Counted from the first letter of the stretch, positions 7,820 through 16,080 are shown. The stretch: DNA of 45,680 bases from Cognaticolwellia sediminilitoris (GCA_002104535.1 NBOG01000018.1:1-45680); one strand, 5' to 3'. Notes: generated by a model not told the origin, from the letters alone. A program made the numbers and translations.

Positions 7820-9148
7820 ATGAGTGTGGATGCAATAGGTTTATCGGCTAATTTACTAAAAGCGGTAAAGGCATGCGGTTATAAAAATTTAACCCCGATT
7901 CAACAACAAGCTATTCCTGTTATTAGAACTGGCGTAGATGTGTTAGCAAGTGCGCAAACAGGTACGGGTAAAACGGCAGCGTTTACTTTACCTATTCTTG
8001 ATGGTTTAGCTAGAAAAGTTAAACCTAACCTTGATGGTTTTGACACCACAACGACGGTAAAAGCACTTATTTTAACGCCTACGCGCGAACTTGCGGCACA
8101 AGTTGCTGACAACGTGAAAACCTACAGTGAGTTTTTACCGCTTCGCACCGGAGTTATATTTGGTGGTGTTAATATGCCACCACAAACTAAAATGCTAAAA
8201 AGTGGTGTTGATGTTTTAGTAGCAACACCAGGTCGATTAATTGAGCATTTAGAGCAACGTAATCTTGATTTATCACAAGTACAATACTTAGTGCTAGATG
8301 AAGCTGATCGTATGTTGGATATGGGCTTTTATAACGATATTGAACGTATAATTGCGATGATCAAAGCGAAACATCAAACGTTGATGTTTTCAGCAACATT
8401 TTCAAATAAAGTTAAAACATTAGCGAAAAAAGTATTAAAAACACCTAAAACTATTGAAGTTGCCCGTCAAAATTCAACATCAGGTAAAGTTAAACAATCG
8501 GTTTATTGGGTCTCTGAAACCCGTAAAGCTGAGTTGTTATCTGAGCTCATTGGTGTCAATAATTGGCAACAAGTATTAGTGTTTGCCGGCACTAAAGAAA
8601 GCGCAAATATTTTAGCCAAAGAGTTAAAACTTGACGGTATTAAAACCGCTTTATGTCATGGTGACAAAACCCAAGGCGCGCGTAATAAAGCCCTTGAGCA
8701 ATTTGTTGCAGGTACGGTAAGAGTTTTAGTGGCTACTGATGTTGCCGCTCGCGGATTAGATATTGCAGATTTACCTTACGTGGTTAACTTTCACTTACCT
8801 TTTCTTGCTGAAGACTACGTGCATCGTATCGGTCGTACAGGACGTGCGGGTAAGTCAGGTACAGCAATATCGTTAGTTAGTCCTAAAGATGAGCAATTTC
8901 TTGATAATATAGAAGCATTAATTGAACGTAAATTTGAACGTATTGTTGTACCAGGTTATGAATTAGATAGACCTCTACCTGCGCATTACGATGCTAAAGA
9001 AGACGCGCCGTTAAAGAAAAGCCGTTATAAAGCAACTCAAGAAAAAAACCAACTGTTAGCGCGTAAAAAAGAAAGTGCTACGCCAGCAGCTAAACGTAGA
9101 GCAAAGTCTCAAAAGCAAAAAATTAAAACGGTAGGTAAAAAGCGCTAG
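7820..9148 (+). CDS. rhlE: DEAD-box ATP-dependent RNA helicase, RhlE-type
   Basis: 442 residues from ATG 7820 (a GTG lies just before it, at 7817). All helicase motifs are present in order: Q motif LTPIQQQAIPV, Walker A AQTGTGKT (about 45-52), PTRELAAQ, VATPGRLIEHL, DEADRMLDMG, SATFS, VLVATDVAARGLDI, and HRIGRTGRAG. The C-terminal tail after about residue 385 is Lys/Arg/Ala-rich and disordered, as in RhlE proteins that bind RNA non-specifically. The protein unwinds RNA duplexes in ribosome assembly and RNA decay. RhlE versus a paralogue such as SrmB is judged from the tail and the Q motif only. Transcribed alone from an extended -10 promoter. Confidence 0.93.
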   Translation: MSVDAIGLSANLLKAVKACGYKNLTPIQQQAIPVIRTGVDVLASAQTGTGKTAAFTLPILDGLARKVKPNLDGFDTTTTVKALILTPTRELAAQVADNVKTYSEFLPLRTGVIFGGVNMPPQTKMLKSGVDVLVATPGRLIEHLEQRNLDLSQVQYLVLDEADRMLDMGFYNDIERIIAMIKAKHQTLMFSATFSNKVKTLAKKVLKTPKTIEVARQNSTSGKVKQSVYWVSETRKAELLSELIGVNNWQQVLVFAGTKESANILAKELKLDGIKTALCHGDKTQGARNKALEQFVAGTVRVLVATDVAARGLDIADLPYVVNFHLPFLAEDYVHRIGRTGRAGKSGTAISLVSPKDEQFLDNIEALIERKFERIVVPGYELDRPLPAHYDAKEDAPLKKSRYKATQEKNQLLARKKESATPAAKRRAKSQKQKIKTVGKKR

Positions 9149-9157
9149 TCGCTTTTT
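9137..9157 (+). terminator. Terminator overlapping the helicase stop codon
   Basis: AAAAAGCG (9137-9144) pairs with CGCTTTTT (9150-9157) around CTAGT. The stop TAG (9146-9148) sits in the loop. Short stem, but with a T-run. Confidence 0.65.
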
Positions 9158-9189
9158 GTTGATGAACTTAACTTCGAATACAGTGTTTA

Positions 9190-9831
9190 ATGTCAACTTA
9201 CGATAACGTTATTGAAGTTCCTTTTAAAAATAGGCATCAGTGCTGGTTTTGTGCAGAGCCAGCCGATAGCCAATTTACCTTTCCACATCAGCACCATCTT
9301 GTGTTTGACTGCCCACATCCAACCCTAACAGTGCCTAGTTGCGCCGAATGCAGCAGTATGGCAGCTAAAGCTCGGGTCAGAAATATTTGGCACGTTGAAC
9401 AACAAGTCAAAATGTCTCTAATGAGAAAATATAAAAAAGATTTGGCAATTGGTTTGAATTGGACACAAGAAGAGCTGGCAAACGCAGGTTTTGAAGGTGG
9501 TAGCTTTGAAGGCTTTCAAAGAAGTGCTTGGTTTATGTATGAAGTCGCGAAAGCTCGGATAAACTTCAGAGGTTGGCCGATAGTGCTTGACGGTATTGAA
9601 CTCGAAAAAGATATTGGCGCAGAAAGTTTTAACTTTGATGGTATTTGTTATCCGAGTATTGAAGAGGCTATTGAGCATTATTGTGAAAACTTCACTTTAG
9701 ACTCAACGTTCCTTCGACAGATACTGGCAAAGATTGGTTCAGATAAATTTGCCAGAGCGGTAAGGTTTTGCCGCTTATATATTGGCGCAACCCCAAATGA
9801 AAAAGCAAAGGCCTTGCAAGAGCTCAGCTAA
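9190..9831 (+). CDS. Conserved protein with Cys/His-rich N-terminus, function unknown
   Basis: 213 residues from ATG 9190. The N-terminal 60 residues hold paired cysteines (C18, C21, C41, C51, C54) and a His cluster (HQHH, 34-36... in FPHQHHLVF), arranged like a zinc-binding or HNH-like fold: QCWFCAEPADSQ followed by PSCAECSSMAAKARV. The rest is soluble and mixed alpha/beta, with ARINFRGWPIVLDGIELEKDI and a helical C-terminus. I do not recognise a named family; proteins like this occur as hypotheticals in Alteromonadales (from memory). It has no signal peptide. It follows the helicase gene by 41 bases with a terminator between, and faces the GGDEF gene across a heptamer repeat array. Confidence 0.7.
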   Translation: MSTYDNVIEVPFKNRHQCWFCAEPADSQFTFPHQHHLVFDCPHPTLTVPSCAECSSMAAKARVRNIWHVEQQVKMSLMRKYKKDLAIGLNWTQEELANAGFEGGSFEGFQRSAWFMYEVAKARINFRGWPIVLDGIELEKDIGAESFNFDGICYPSIEEAIEHYCENFTLDSTFLRQILAKIGSDKFARAVRFCRLYIGATPNEKAKALQELS

Positions 9832-9884
9832 CTGACGATAAAAAACTGCTGCTTGTAATATCTTTCTTATTACTTTTCACTATC

Positions 9885-9975
9885 CTGATAGCTGATAGCT
9901 GATAGCTGATAGCTGATAGCTGATAGCTGATAGCTGATAGCTGATAGCTGATAGCTGATAGCTGATAGCTGATAG
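9885..9975. repeat. Perfect heptamer tandem array, 13 x CTGATAG
   Basis: Thirteen uninterrupted, identical 7-base units lie between two convergent genes, ending 7 bases before the stop of the GGDEF gene. Because 7 is not a multiple of 3 and stop codons occur in every frame, it is non-coding. Perfect identity suggests recent expansion or slippage. A second, shorter heptamer array of a related unit is at 43544-43578. Confidence 0.97.
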
Positions 9976-9981
9976 CTAGTT

Positions 9982-10878
9982 TTAGCTTAATGAAACGACA
10001 CTAAATTTTTGTGGCATATTCATTTTATCAGTATAGAGTGCTTTATCTGCGCGTTTAAAAAAGCTCATAGCGTTATCGGCTCTGTTCATAAATGCTATAC
10101 CTAAGCTACTAGTAACTCTATACTTTCCTAATAATGTATCTTCAGATACGGCATGATGAATGCGGTGCTCAATTGCGGTTAAAGAGTCTTCACATGCATC
10201 AGCGACAATAATAGCGAATTCATCTCCACCAAAGCGGAAGACAGAATCGGTATCTCGAATACTTATTTGTAATGCTTTGGCAAAATGCACCAGAACACTA
10301 TCGCCGGCGGCATGGCCATGAGTATCGTTTACTGCTTTGAATTTATTAAGGTCACATAGGATTAAACCAACCCGGGTGTGTCTTCGAGTTGCTTGTGCCA
10401 TGGTACGCTTGATCTGTTCGTCAAAGCTACGTCTATTCCCTAGCTTTGTTAAGCCATCTTGCAAGGCAAGTTGCATTGCTTGATGGTATTGAACGGCATT
10501 ATTAAGCGGATTTATTAGTAGTTGGTGTAGTTCAATTAAAACTTTATAATTAGTCATGCTGATCGGAGTATTAACAGCGTAGGTAATTAAGCCAAAAAAT
10601 TGACCATTAAGTTTTAATTCGAATTGGCGTTCAGCTTTTGCTTGTCGGCTACCTCTAGCGGTTGCACTAATGCTCGCATGTTTGAAGTAAACTCCCGTAA
10701 AATCAAGATATTTTGCTACTTCAATAGCAAAAATATTAATAAGCTGCTTAACATCCAGTGTCGTTTGCAATTGCTCAAGTAAAGCTAAATTACGTTGGCT
10801 TTGCTGCTCACTATGTTGAAATAATGTAAAAGCATTAAATTTTGAATTTGGGTGGTTAACAACATTGACAGTCCGCAT
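9982..10878 (-). CDS. Diguanylate cyclase (GGDEF domain) with N-terminal sensor region
   Basis: 298 residues. The C-terminal domain is a complete GGDEF domain: DGLTKLGNRRSFDEQI opens it, DLNKFKAVNDTHGHAAGD follows, and the catalytic signature FRFGGDEFAIIV is at about 217-221. An RxxD product-inhibition site (RDTD, 208-211) sits five residues before GGDEF. It should therefore make cyclic di-GMP from GTP and be feedback-inhibited. The first 130 residues have no membrane helix and look like a GAF-type cytoplasmic sensor (EQLQTTLDVKQLINIFAIEVAKYLDF...). No EAL domain. Transcribed alone on the minus strand. A cyclic-di-GMP riboswitch lies about 4 kb to the right, on the same strand. Confidence 0.93.
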   Translation of the reverse strand: MRTVNVVNHPNSKFNAFTLFQHSEQQSQRNLALLEQLQTTLDVKQLINIFAIEVAKYLDFTGVYFKHASISATARGSRQAKAERQFELKLNGQFFGLITYAVNTPISMTNYKVLIELHQLLINPLNNAVQYHQAMQLALQDGLTKLGNRRSFDEQIKRTMAQATRRHTRVGLILCDLNKFKAVNDTHGHAAGDSVLVHFAKALQISIRDTDSVFRFGGDEFAIIVADACEDSLTAIEHRIHHAVSEDTLLGKYRVTSSLGIAFMNRADNAMSFFKRADKALYTDKMNMPQKFSVVSLS

Positions 10879-11224
10879 AAATTTTTCCTAGCTAAATTGG
10901 CGTTTAAGCTCTGTGGACTATCTGTAGCAATAAGCATACCTACTATAATAATTTATGACGGCTTTCTGCCTATTGGAAAGGGTTGTAAAGGAAAAAATGT
11001 GAAATGTACAGTCTGTTTTTGCAATTTTAATCGCCAACTCAATAGCTATTTTTTATAGTTAAGTGGCCGTTTTCATGAGATTTTTCTTGTGAAATTTGTA
11101 AAATAATTTAGACAAAATAGGCCGTGCAAGGCTACACTTAACGTTATTGCAACGCTTAAGCCCAGTGCGCTTTGGCGAATTTAAATTTCCCGATATCGAT
11201 TTTATCACCTTGTAAGGAATCTAT
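10879..11224. other. Divergent intergenic region before the Kef antiporter
   Basis: 346 bases between the divergent GGDEF and antiporter genes. A possible plus-strand promoter is TAGACA (11109-11114), 18 bases, TACACT (11133-11138); this is weak. I see no riboswitch, operator palindrome or small gene that I would defend. Confidence 0.3.
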
Positions 11225-13192
11225 GTGACAAGTCACCTTGAATTACTCGCTATATTAACCAGTGCTGTTTTAATTGTCTGGCTATTTCGTAAGCTGCAAC
11301 TACCGGCCATATTGGCGTATCTCGTTGCTGGCGTATTAGTGGGAGAACACGGTTTAGGTTTGGCACAAGAGCATGTTGACTATGAGCATTTCGCCGAACT
11401 TGGCATTGTTTTTCTACTGTTTACTTTAGGGTTAGAGTTTTCTTTACCTAAACTTGTTGCAATGCGGCATTTGGTAATCACTGTTGGCAGCCTGCAAGTC
11501 GCTATTTCATTAGCACTATTTATGTTAGTGGCGATGTTTTTTGGCCAAACATTTGCCGCCTCTATTACCATAGGTGGTATTTTAGCGCTTTCTTCTACAG
11601 CGATTGTTATACGGCAATTAAGTGAAAGCGGCGGTATGAAGAAAAAATCAGGGCAATTGTCTGTTGCCGTATTGTTATTTCAAGATGTTGCCGTTGTACC
11701 ACTGTTAATTGTTATACCTTTATTAGCCCAAGGTGGTGATTCTTCTTTTATGCTGGCGTTATTATTTGCGTTAATTAAAGGAGTATTTGTTGTTTCGGTG
11801 CTAATGCTTGCGGGTAAATGGTTACTACCGAGATTATTTAATTTAGTGGCCCAAGTAAGAACTGATGAGTTGTTCGTATTGACGACACTTTTAGTCACCT
11901 TAGTAGCGTCAGCGTTAACACAATGGTTTGGCCTTTCAATGGCTTTAGGAGCATTTTTAGCCGGTATGATGTTAGGAGAAAGCCAATATAAGCATCAACT
12001 TGAAGCGGACATTCGACCGTATCGAGATATATTATTAGGGTTATTTTTTGTTACCGTGGGAATGAAGCTCAATATTGGCGTGGTATTCTCGTCACCGTTG
12101 ATTATTATTTCGCTATTAGTTTGCTTCATGGTAGTGAAAGTATTGGTTATCGTTTTATTAGCGAAACGAGCCGGAGAGTCATCCAAAGATGCGTGGGCAG
12201 CCGGTATTATGTTGGCGCAAATGGGCGAGTTTGGTTTTGTGCTAATTGCCTTAGCTAGCCAAGTTGAGATTTTACCTGCAACAACCGCTTCCATTTTATT
12301 AGGCACCGGTGTGCTGAGTATGGCGATAACGCCTTATATGATCAGCCATGCGCGTGCTTGGGGTGTATGGCTTAGTCGCGAAGAGCAAATTGACACACAG
12401 GGCTTAGATCACTTGCCTAATAGTTCAAGTTTGAGTGATCACGTTATTATTTGTGGTTTTGGCCGGATTGGACAAACGGTTAGCCGATTTTTAAAACAAG
12501 AATCGATAGACTTTGTCGCTATTGATATCGACCCTTTACGTACAACCAAGGCACGAGAAGCCGGTGAAAACGTGTTGTTTGGCTCTTCAAGACAATCAGA
12601 ATTACTGCATGCCGCGCAATTATCCAAAGCAAAACTAGTGGTTATTGCCTTTGGTGAAGATAAACAATCATTAGATGTTATTCAAAAAGTACGTTCATTG
12701 GCTCCTGATGTGCCTATTTTAGTTCGCACACGTAATGATGACCAATTAGACGAATTACATGCTGCTGGCGCTAACGAGGTGGTTCCAGAGAGCTTAGAGG
12801 GCAGCTTGATGTTAGTGTCGCAAGTATTGTCATTAACCGGTGTACCTTTTTCTAGAATTATTCGTCGTGTGCAAAGAGAGCGGAAGAACCATTACAATCA
12901 TTTACATGGGTTTTTCCAAGGGGAGCATACCGATATGAGCCCTGATGCTATCGACCGGATTGAATTTGCTCACGCAATTATCCTCACCAATAACTCATTT
13001 GCCAATGGGAAATCTATAAGTTCATTAAAGTTAGATGAACGCAGAGTGATTGTAGTTGCTTTAAGGCGTGATGATATCGAAACAGAAACGCCAGATGGCG
13101 ATACCATTTTACAAGCACAAGACACTTTAATTGTTCGTGGTAAACCGCGTAGAGTTGAACGCGCAGAGCGCTTTGTGCAAGAAGGGCATTAA
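11225..13192 (+). CDS. Kef-type K+/H+ antiporter (CPA2) with TrkA-N and TrkA-C domains
   Basis: 655 residues. Residues 1-385 are a CPA2 sodium/proton exchanger-type membrane domain of about twelve helices (LPAILAYLVAGVLVGEHGLG, LFQDVAVVPLLIV, the GAFLAGMMLGES segment). Next comes a TrkA-N (RCK) domain with the nucleotide-binding loop HVIICGFGRIGQTVSRFL and an acidic residue at the end of strand 2 (FVAIDIDP). A TrkA-C domain closes the protein (about 560-650). It probably exports K+ or another cation in exchange for protons, gated by nucleotide or glutathione-type ligands; KefB, KefC and YbaL cannot be separated from sequence alone. GTG 11225 has TAAGGA (11213-11218) upstream, spacing 6; an ATG at 11223 is out of frame and stops at once. 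Confidence 0.9.
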   Translation: MTSHLELLAILTSAVLIVWLFRKLQLPAILAYLVAGVLVGEHGLGLAQEHVDYEHFAELGIVFLLFTLGLEFSLPKLVAMRHLVITVGSLQVAISLALFMLVAMFFGQTFAASITIGGILALSSTAIVIRQLSESGGMKKKSGQLSVAVLLFQDVAVVPLLIVIPLLAQGGDSSFMLALLFALIKGVFVVSVLMLAGKWLLPRLFNLVAQVRTDELFVLTTLLVTLVASALTQWFGLSMALGAFLAGMMLGESQYKHQLEADIRPYRDILLGLFFVTVGMKLNIGVVFSSPLIIISLLVCFMVVKVLVIVLLAKRAGESSKDAWAAGIMLAQMGEFGFVLIALASQVEILPATTASILLGTGVLSMAITPYMISHARAWGVWLSREEQIDTQGLDHLPNSSSLSDHVIICGFGRIGQTVSRFLKQESIDFVAIDIDPLRTTKAREAGENVLFGSSRQSELLHAAQLSKAKLVVIAFGEDKQSLDVIQKVRSLAPDVPILVRTRNDDQLDELHAAGANEVVPESLEGSLMLVSQVLSLTGVPFSRIIRRVQRERKNHYNHLHGFFQGEHTDMSPDAIDRIEFAHAIILTNNSFANGKSISSLKLDERRVIVVALRRDDIETETPDGDTILQAQDTLIVRGKPRRVERAERFVQEGH

Positions 13193-13253
13193 TCGAATAA
13201 CCATTTTGGCTGTTTGAATAAAGTTAATCTTACATAGTGCCCTTAACGCTGCT

Positions 13254-13289
13254 GCCGCTAATTCTAACTCTAGGATTAACGGCTTTTTT
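13254..13289. terminator. Terminator between antiporter and patatin genes
   Basis: GCCGCTAAT (13254-13262) pairs, with one wobble, with ATTAACGGC (13275-13283), followed by six T bases (13284-13289) on the plus strand. It ends next to the stop codon of the convergent patatin gene. Confidence 0.65.
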
Positions 13290-14441
13290 CTAAATATTTA
13301 GAAATTGACGGATTTGATTTTCTTGTTCAAGTGCATCGTTAAAACCTAAATTTATAAGTTCTTTACAGTAATTTTTTTCAAATAACAGATAGCTCACTAA
13401 GCTTGATTCTGCATCATTGCTAATCCCCATTGTGCGTAATAATACTCTGATCGACATAGGGAGTTTATCGTAATATTCTACCGCGATATTATTAAAGTTA
13501 TGGCTAGGGTTAAGTAAATAAGAATCAATGTTTTTTAATCCAATTGCGCCTTTTTTATTTTCATCAGGTATCAGTGATAACGTGTGGTTAACTCGCTCCA
13601 TACGCTCAATATCGCTTTGCAAAGTATCTGAAAATATAGAGTCTAATAAATGGCCGGCAATTGACGCTGTTGTTGGTGGGTGAGGGTTGTTTTCACTGGC
13701 ATGAATAGGCTCTTTAGGTTGATCTACACCGACGATAAATATTTTTTCTGCACCTAAATGTATTGCCGGGCTTAATGGCGATAGTTGATGGACAGAGCCA
13801 TCACCTAAGTTATGGCGCTTTATTTTTTCAGATGGAAAAACTAAAGGGATCGCTGCTGATGCCATCAAGTGCTGGCTATTTAATTGTGTCGGTTCTCCAC
13901 GGCGTTTAGATCTAAACCACGGTGAAATAGAGTCTTCGGATTGAAAAAAACTAATTGAGTCACCACTGCTGTAGCTCGAGGCTGTTACTGAAACAGCTGA
14001 TAAATAGCGTCTTCTTATATTTGTATCAATGCGACTAAAATCGACCACGTTTTCAAGTAGGTGCCTGAGTGGTTCATTGTTTAGCAAGCTTCGTGCTTTT
14101 TTATTAGCATAGTCAGCTTGGAAACTACCAAATAGGCCGCCAAGCAAATGACTTGAAACGCGCAACGGGTCGGCATGATAAATTCTTTTAGGGTCGAGGT
14201 TGTTCCATACCCATTCAAGTTTTTTTACAGCTAATTGAAAGCATGAAGCATAACAAGCTAATGCTGTAGAGTTAATCGCGCCAGCCGACGTGCCACAAAT
14301 AATAGGGAAGGGTACGCCATGATTACGAGGCATAAATTTAGCTATCGCAGATAAAACACCCACCTGATAAGCAGCGCGAGCGCCTCCACCGGTTAATACT
14401 AGGGCATTATTACTGTCGATGTAGCTACGTTTATTGGTCAT
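13290..14441 (-). CDS. Patatin-like phospholipase
   Basis: 383 residues. The patatin fold motifs are present: oxyanion-hole loop LTGGGARAAYQVGVL (about 17-30), nucleophile elbow GTSAG (50-54, Ser52), and the catalytic Asp motif DGS (214-216, in LGDGSVHQLSP; most family members have DGG or DGA). It should hydrolyse acyl esters of phospholipids or related lipids with a Ser-Asp dyad. There is no signal peptide or membrane helix. The C-terminal 130 residues hold an alpha-helical extension (DSIFSDTLQSDIERMERVNH) as in DUF3336-less bacterial patatins. Transcribed alone, convergent with the antiporter gene. Confidence 0.92.
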   Translation of the reverse strand: MTNKRSYIDSNNALVLTGGGARAAYQVGVLSAIAKFMPRNHGVPFPIICGTSAGAINSTALACYASCFQLAVKKLEWVWNNLDPKRIYHADPLRVSSHLLGGLFGSFQADYANKKARSLLNNEPLRHLLENVVDFSRIDTNIRRRYLSAVSVTASSYSSGDSISFFQSEDSISPWFRSKRRGEPTQLNSQHLMASAAIPLVFPSEKIKRHNLGDGSVHQLSPLSPAIHLGAEKIFIVGVDQPKEPIHASENNPHPPTTASIAGHLLDSIFSDTLQSDIERMERVNHTLSLIPDENKKGAIGLKNIDSYLLNPSHNFNNIAVEYYDKLPMSIRVLLRTMGISNDAESSLVSYLLFEKNYCKELINLGFNDALEQENQIRQFLNI

Positions 14442-14551
14442 TAATTGAACCGAGTTGAATAAGGTCTGAATTGAGAGTGATTTTAATCAGTTTTACCCAT
14501 TGTAGCTAGGGCTATTAAACATATATTATTTTTTATTGGTTTATGAGAAGA

Positions 14552-14579
14552 AAAAAGGCCAGCTAATGCTGGCCTTTTT
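14552..14579 (-). terminator. Rho-independent terminator of the riboswitch-controlled small gene
   Basis: AAAAAGGCCAGC (14552-14563) pairs perfectly with GCTGGCCTTTTT (14568-14579) around TAAT. It can act in both directions; the minus-strand gene ending at 14654 is the natural client, 75 bases upstream in its reading direction. Confidence 0.9.
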
Positions 14580-14653
14580 AAATGACTAAGAATTATTAAC
14601 TAGTAAAACATTGAACTTTCTTTAAGTATAAACGCCTACTCGAAAATAAATTT

Positions 14654-15013
14654 CTAACTGCTAACGCGTTTGTTTGCAGCGTCGATTAATGGTTGCGATC
14701 CATTTTGAATTAGTGCCAAGTTAGCTGTAACGGTTTTCTTTGGCAATTTACTAATCATCAAAGAGCCTGTTTTAACTGAACCTTTATTAGCAGCGAATTC
14801 CAACAAGTTTTGCCCATTACACTGAATACCTGAGAAGATATTACGAATTTTTAATTTGTTCGTCTTTAAGAATGAACGCATACGTTTCTTGTCGTCTGCG
14901 GCCACATACTCACATACACTTTGTGCAATGTCAGCAGCTTGCGCTTTCGGCGCGGTTATAATAGACGTCATAGTTAAAGCAGTAATGGTTGTAACTAGTA
15001 ATAATTTTTTCAT
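14654..15013 (-). CDS. Small exported protein, probably DUF3718 family, behind a c-di-GMP riboswitch
   Basis: 119 residues with a clear signal peptide (MKKLLLVTTITALTMTSIITAPKAQA, then ADIAQS). The mature part, about 93 residues, has CEYVAADDKKRMRSFLKTNKLKIRNIFSGIQCNGQNLLEFA; the two cysteines probably form a disulfide, and the C-EYVAADDK...RNI..G..CNG..LL.FA pattern fits my memory of DUF3718, a family of small periplasmic proteins in Shewanella and relatives. Function unknown. Its leader carries a GEMM-I riboswitch, so its level should follow cyclic di-GMP, suggesting a role at the surface in biofilm, adhesion or motility changes (inference). Upstream AAGGTT is at spacing 9. A strong terminator follows. 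Confidence 0.75.
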   Translation of the reverse strand: MKKLLLVTTITALTMTSIITAPKAQAADIAQSVCEYVAADDKKRMRSFLKTNKLKIRNIFSGIQCNGQNLLEFAANKGSVKTGSLMISKLPKKTVTANLALIQNGSQPLIDAANKRVSS

Positions 15014-15076
15014 TTTAATAACCTTTTAAATTAAGAGAGTTAGTAAAAGAAAAAACCACAGGATGTACCTAATAAC

Positions 15077-15163
15077 ACGGTAACTCCGCTGTCATAGATA
15101 AATGAAATATTTACCCTTAGACCGGTGGTTTTGCGTAACACGTTTTCGCGTGCCTTGCCTTTT
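15077..15163 (-). ncRNA. Cyclic di-GMP-I riboswitch (GEMM-I)
   Basis: Read on the minus strand, the leader of the small exported gene contains AAAGGCAA, a GNRA-type hairpin GCACG-CGAAAA-CGTGT, the signature ACGCAAAACCACCGGTCTAA, a variable hairpin arm, and ATGACAGCGGAGTTACCG. These line up, in order and spacing, with the GEMM-I consensus (GGCAAA, tetraloop hairpin, GACGCAAAGCC.CCGG.CUAA, then GGUAGC.GGGUUACCG). The signature is at 15118-15138 and the 3' arm at 15078-15095. The aptamer ends about 64 bases before the ATG at 15013. The signature was matched by eye against the known Vibrio Vc2 aptamer. Confidence 0.85.
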
Positions 15164-15349
15164 CTTTGTCCCTTTTAGTATCTCGAAAAGGAGCGGAGAT
15201 TGCAACCCTAACTCGGTAATTGTTTATTATTAAGGCAGTTTTTGCTTGGAATAGATTGAAGTAAACAAAGTTGATTGTGCTATTTTTCTACTATTTGAAT
15301 ATTTTTACGAGAGAGTTTTTATTATTTCGGAGTTGCAGATTAAGTGGGA
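15164..15349. other. Region upstream of the riboswitch
   Basis: This is where the minus-strand promoter of the riboswitch transcript should lie. I see AT-rich sequence but no hexamer pair I would defend, and no small gene. Confidence 0.3.
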
Positions 15350-15356
15350 AATTATA

Positions 15357-15384
15357 CAAAAAGGGGCTGACGCCCCTTTATGTA
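15357..15384 (-). terminator. Terminator of the liu-CoA-transferase operon
   Basis: AAGGGGC (15361-15367) pairs with GCCCCTT (15372-15378) around TGAC. Outer arms AATTATACA (15350-15358) and TGTATAATT (15381-15389) extend the pairing. On the minus strand it ends in a T-run. It lies just after the last gene of the leucine operon. Confidence 0.9.
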
Positions 15385-15406
15385 TAATTACTTTAGAAAC
15401 AATGAT

Positions 15407-16063
15407 TTAAAACTTCATCTCTGGGATGTCACCTTCAACAACGAGCTCACCTTCAGTTAATGAGATTATCTCTTCAACTGAAACACCTGGCGCACGTTCT
15501 AATAAATAAAACTTACCATTTTTAATTTCGATAAATGCAAGGTCAGTTAATACCTTTTTAATGCATCCTTTACCGGTTAAAGGCAAGGTACAGTTACTTA
15601 ATAACTTTGAAACACCGTGTTTAGAAGCATGTGTCATAGTGACGATAATATTATCCGCACCAGCGACAAGGTCCATTGCACCACCCATGCCTTTAATTAA
15701 CTTACCTGGGATCATGTACGATGCGATGTTACCGTTTACATCAACTTCAAATGCGCCTAGTACAGTTAAATCAACATGTCCGCCACGGATCATGGCAAAT
15801 GATTCAGCTGAATCAAATATTGATGCACCTTTTGCCATAGTAACGGTTTGTTTACCTGCGTTAATTAAATCAGCGTCAAGTTCGGCTTCGGTCGGGAATT
15901 GCCCCATACCTAGTAAACCATTTTCAGACTGCAACATCACTTCCATACCTTCAGGTACAAAGTTTGCGACTAACGTTGGAATACCGATACCTAAGTTAAC
16001 GTAATAACCGTCTTGTAATTCTTGTGCAACTCGCTGTGCTAATTGTTCTCTTGATAAAGCCAT
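15407..16063 (-). CDS. scoB: 3-oxoacid CoA-transferase subunit B
   Basis: 218 residues. SENGLLGMGQFP, with the catalytic glutamate (SENG motif) that carries the acyl-CoA intermediate, identifies the beta subunit of the SCOT/AtoA family. YVNLGIGIPTLVANFVPEG and GGHVDLTVLGAFEVD match the family. With ScoA it moves CoA from succinyl-CoA (or another donor) to acetoacetate, so that acetoacetate released by HMG-CoA lyase can be cleaved by thiolase. It is the last gene of the liu transcript, 17 bases after scoA, with GGAG upstream of its start. A strong terminator follows. Could equally be named atoA or lpsJ-like; the succinyl donor is assumed from context. Confidence 0.92.
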   Translation of the reverse strand: MALSREQLAQRVAQELQDGYYVNLGIGIPTLVANFVPEGMEVMLQSENGLLGMGQFPTEAELDADLINAGKQTVTMAKGASIFDSAESFAMIRGGHVDLTVLGAFEVDVNGNIASYMIPGKLIKGMGGAMDLVAGADNIIVTMTHASKHGVSKLLSNCTLPLTGKGCIKKVLTDLAFIEIKNGKFYLLERAPGVSVEEIISLTEGELVVEGDIPEMKF

Positions 16064-16080
16064 AAATTACTCCTTACTTT

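Noticed and set aside
9885-9975. CRISPR array
   Set aside because: The unit is only 7 bases, with no spacers; it is a simple tandem repeat.
10852-11058. 68-codon plus-strand frame at the start of the GGDEF gene's upstream region
   Set aside because: It overlaps the GGDEF start codon region antisense, lacks a ribosome site and resembles no protein.
11059-11224. A second c-di-GMP riboswitch before the Kef antiporter or the GGDEF gene
   Set aside because: No GACGCAAA/CUAA signature on either strand in this gap.
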